Positions 62,654 to 64,000 of a stretch of DNA of 64,000 nt are shown here, piece by piece. The notes beneath the pieces were generated by a model. The model was not told where the DNA came from, searched no databases, and worked only from the letters and a program-made list of their open reading frames with translations. Source of the DNA: Levilactobacillus fujinensis (GTDB lineage: Bacteria > Bacillota > Bacilli > Lactobacillales > Lactobacillaceae); contig NZ_RHNX01000012.1 in the NCBI RefSeq assembly GCF_003946335.1, positions 1-64,000 of the forward strand, written 5' to 3'. Position 1 is the first letter of the stretch; every line of letters begins with the position of its first letter. The translations under genes were made by a program, and so were the position numbers.

Positions 62654-64000
62654 TTATTTTTGAGTAGTCAGAGTAACTTCGGTCACCGGTTGACCGTGTT
62701 GGATTGGACCATTGGTTAAGGCGGTCATGTTCTGAACACGAGCGGGTTGGGTGAAGAAGACGACCACGGTATCATCCAAGTCGGCTTGGTGAATACGTTC
62801 GGGGTCGAAGGTCATCAGTAAGTCATTGGCCTTGATCTTTTGACCGTCTTCGTAATGGGTGACAAACCCTTCGCCAAGAAGGTTAACGGTGTCAATTCCG
62901 ACGTGAATGATCATTTCCACACCGGAGTCGGAGATGATGCCCAGGGCGTGTCGGGTTGAGAAGGTAAATTTAACCGTTCCATCAAATGGCGCAAACAGTT
63001 GATTGCTAGATGGTTTGATGGCAAATCCCTTGCCAGGGAAGCCATTCAATTCGTCTGGAATGGCGGTTAAGGCTTCGAGTTCACCATCGGCAGGCGCTAA
63101 GATAGTGGTTGCTTCAGTGGTCGTTACAGGTGTAGCGTCTTCTGGCGCTACGGCGATGTCACCCTTGGCTAATTTCGCTTGGAGTTCGTCGACGATTTCG
63201 GCGTGCATCTTTTCCGTGATTTTAACCTTGAAGGTAAAAATCAACAGGGCCAAGATGGCGCAGGCCAGTGGCGCATAGAAGGCAAATAGCTCAAACGTGT
63301 GAATATTGGTCGACGTCATGTCCTTAGCGGTAGCGCTACCGGTCATGCCGGCAACTAAGGCAATAGAACCGACGATCCCGTTTGATAAGGCACCGGAGAT
63401 CTTATCGATCATTGGCCGAATCGTCAGGGTAACGGCTTCGTTCCGGTTCCCATTTTTTAGTTGGCCATATTCGATGGAGTCGGTCAGTGTCAAGACGGTG
63501 ACCAGTTGGGCAAACGTAAAGTTGAAGAGAATCAGGCCAATGATGACCATGACGAGGTTTGTCCGAGCAGCAATCAACAGGATGTAAGAGAGAATCATGC
63601 TGATTTGACCGATGGTGAATAGCATTTTGCGGGGAATGAATTTATTGAAAATCGGGTAAAGGGGCGCCGTGCAGAAACCAATGATGGTAGCGACTAACCC
63701 GGCAATCCAGAATTCATTTGGCCGACCAATGACAAATTTGAAGAGGTAGTACAGAACCCCGTTGGTTGAGACGTAAGCGATCGAGTACATCAGGTAAGCC
63801 AAACTGGTCCAGAGAATCTGGTCGTTGTGGATGATACCCAAGAAGACATCCTTGATGCTGGTCTTTTCCTTAGCGGCGTCCCGAATCACATTTTGCTTTT
63901 CGGTCGTCCCAAAGGCAACGGCTAGAGCAGAAAGGATGGCGACGATGGCAATAATAATGGCGAAAGCGAGCCAGCCTTGCGGTCCCTGTTCATGCTTACC
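62654..64000 (-). CDS. GPH-family sugar:cation symporter with C-terminal EIIA domain (5' end outside window)
   Basis: The reading frame is open to the window edge, so the first part of the gene is missing (449 residues are visible). The membrane part resembles LacS/RafP/XylP-like glycoside-pentoside-hexuronide carriers with about eight helices visible (FIIIAIVAIL-type start, GNRNEAVTLTIRP). The last about 165 residues are an EIIA-Glc-like domain with both His positions: STRHALGI and MIIHVGIDTV. Phosphorylation by HPr there would tune uptake. The substrate is probably a galactoside, pentoside or similar. Codon 1 is not in view. Confidence 0.9.
   Translation of the reverse strand, partial: GKHEQGPQGWLAFAIIIAIVAILSALAVAFGTTEKQNVIRDAAKEKTSIKDVFLGIIHNDQILWTSLAYLMYSIAYVSTNGVLYYLFKFVIGRPNEFWIAGLVATIIGFCTAPLYPIFNKFIPRKMLFTIGQISMILSYILLIAARTNLVMVIIGLILFNFTFAQLVTVLTLTDSIEYGQLKNGNRNEAVTLTIRPMIDKISGALSNGIVGSIALVAGMTGSATAKDMTSTNIHTFELFAFYAPLACAILALLIFTFKVKITEKMHAEIVDELQAKLAKGDIAVAPEDATPVTTTEATTILAPADGELEALTAIPDELNGFPGKGFAIKPSSNQLFAPFDGTVKFTFSTRHALGIISDSGVEMIIHVGIDTVNLLGEGFVTHYEDGQKIKANDLLMTFDPERIHQADLDDTVVVFFTQPARVQNMTALTNGPIQHGQPVTEVTLTTQK

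Overview
The window looks like chromosomal DNA of a low-to-mid GC Lactobacillaceae species, most likely a heterofermentative one near Levilactobacillus (L. brevis group). The grounds are a complete citrate lyase cluster with a SorC-type (CitI-like) regulator, a GPH sugar symporter fused to a PTS EIIA domain, a KxYKxGKxW signal peptide with an LPQTG anchor, WxL surface proteins, a lactobacillar cinnamoyl-esterase-like hydrolase, CcpA-type cre sites, and AGGAGG ribosome binding sites with frequent GTG/TTG starts. The genus is an inference; there is no rRNA or tRNA in the window to confirm it. No phage, plasmid, IS transposase or CRISPR array was seen.

Layout. 0-6.5 kb: GH51 arabinofuranosidase, a large LPQTG surface protein, a TauE/SafE exporter and an atypical SDR. 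6.6-15.5 kb: an apparent sugar-acid or polyol catabolic island with a LacI regulator, beta-propeller lactonase, organic-acid-type transporter, TIM-barrel isomerase-like protein, two SDR dehydrogenases, two tandem D-2-hydroxyacid dehydrogenases and a small unknown gene. It carries three near-identical LacI-type operators and cre-like sites. 15.7-19.4 kb: NmrA-like reductase, Rrf2 regulator, and an HxlR/MFS divergent pair. 19.6-24.4 kb: two paralogous secreted proteins with an L-type lectin domain and a C-terminal WxL domain. 24.5-33 kb: TetR, small membrane protein, aldo/keto reductase, ABC exporter plus GntR, YqkB-like protein, and an adhesin ending in the variant sorting motif LPQTD. 33-40.4 kb: metal and stress genes (P1B-type ATPase, multicopper oxidase, ArsR/CadD pair, YeiH-type exporter with LysR). 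40.8-50.6 kb: MFS pump, AraC regulator, ABC-F protein, orphan RelB/DinJ antitoxin, DMT transporter, nucleoside hydrolase and alpha/beta hydrolase. 50.8-60.9 kb: citrate cluster citI(-), citM, AEC carrier, citC, citD, citE, citF, citX, citG. 61.6-64 kb: cinnamoyl-esterase-like hydrolase and a GPH-EIIA symporter cut by the window end.

The citrate genes form one pathway. The AEC carrier is the likely importer. CitDEF splits citrate into acetate and oxaloacetate. CitC, CitX and CitG make and activate the CitD prosthetic group. CitM decarboxylates oxaloacetate to pyruvate. The LacI island appears to take up a sugar acid or polyol, then oxidise, delactonise, isomerise and finally reduce a 2-keto acid; its substrate is unknown.

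The least ordinary feature is a family of non-coding composite repeats of about 480-600 bp. There are four near-full copies and about nine partial ones, in both orientations, almost all in intergenic gaps and often within a few bases of a stop codon. The ends form an imperfect terminal inverted repeat (CTGAAAG-type). The core folds into nested hairpins whose substitutions between copies are compensatory or G-U compatible. One full copy lies inside the citrate operon between citF and citX. A second, smaller repeat family (about 95 bp, with a terminator-like hairpin) often sits beside it.
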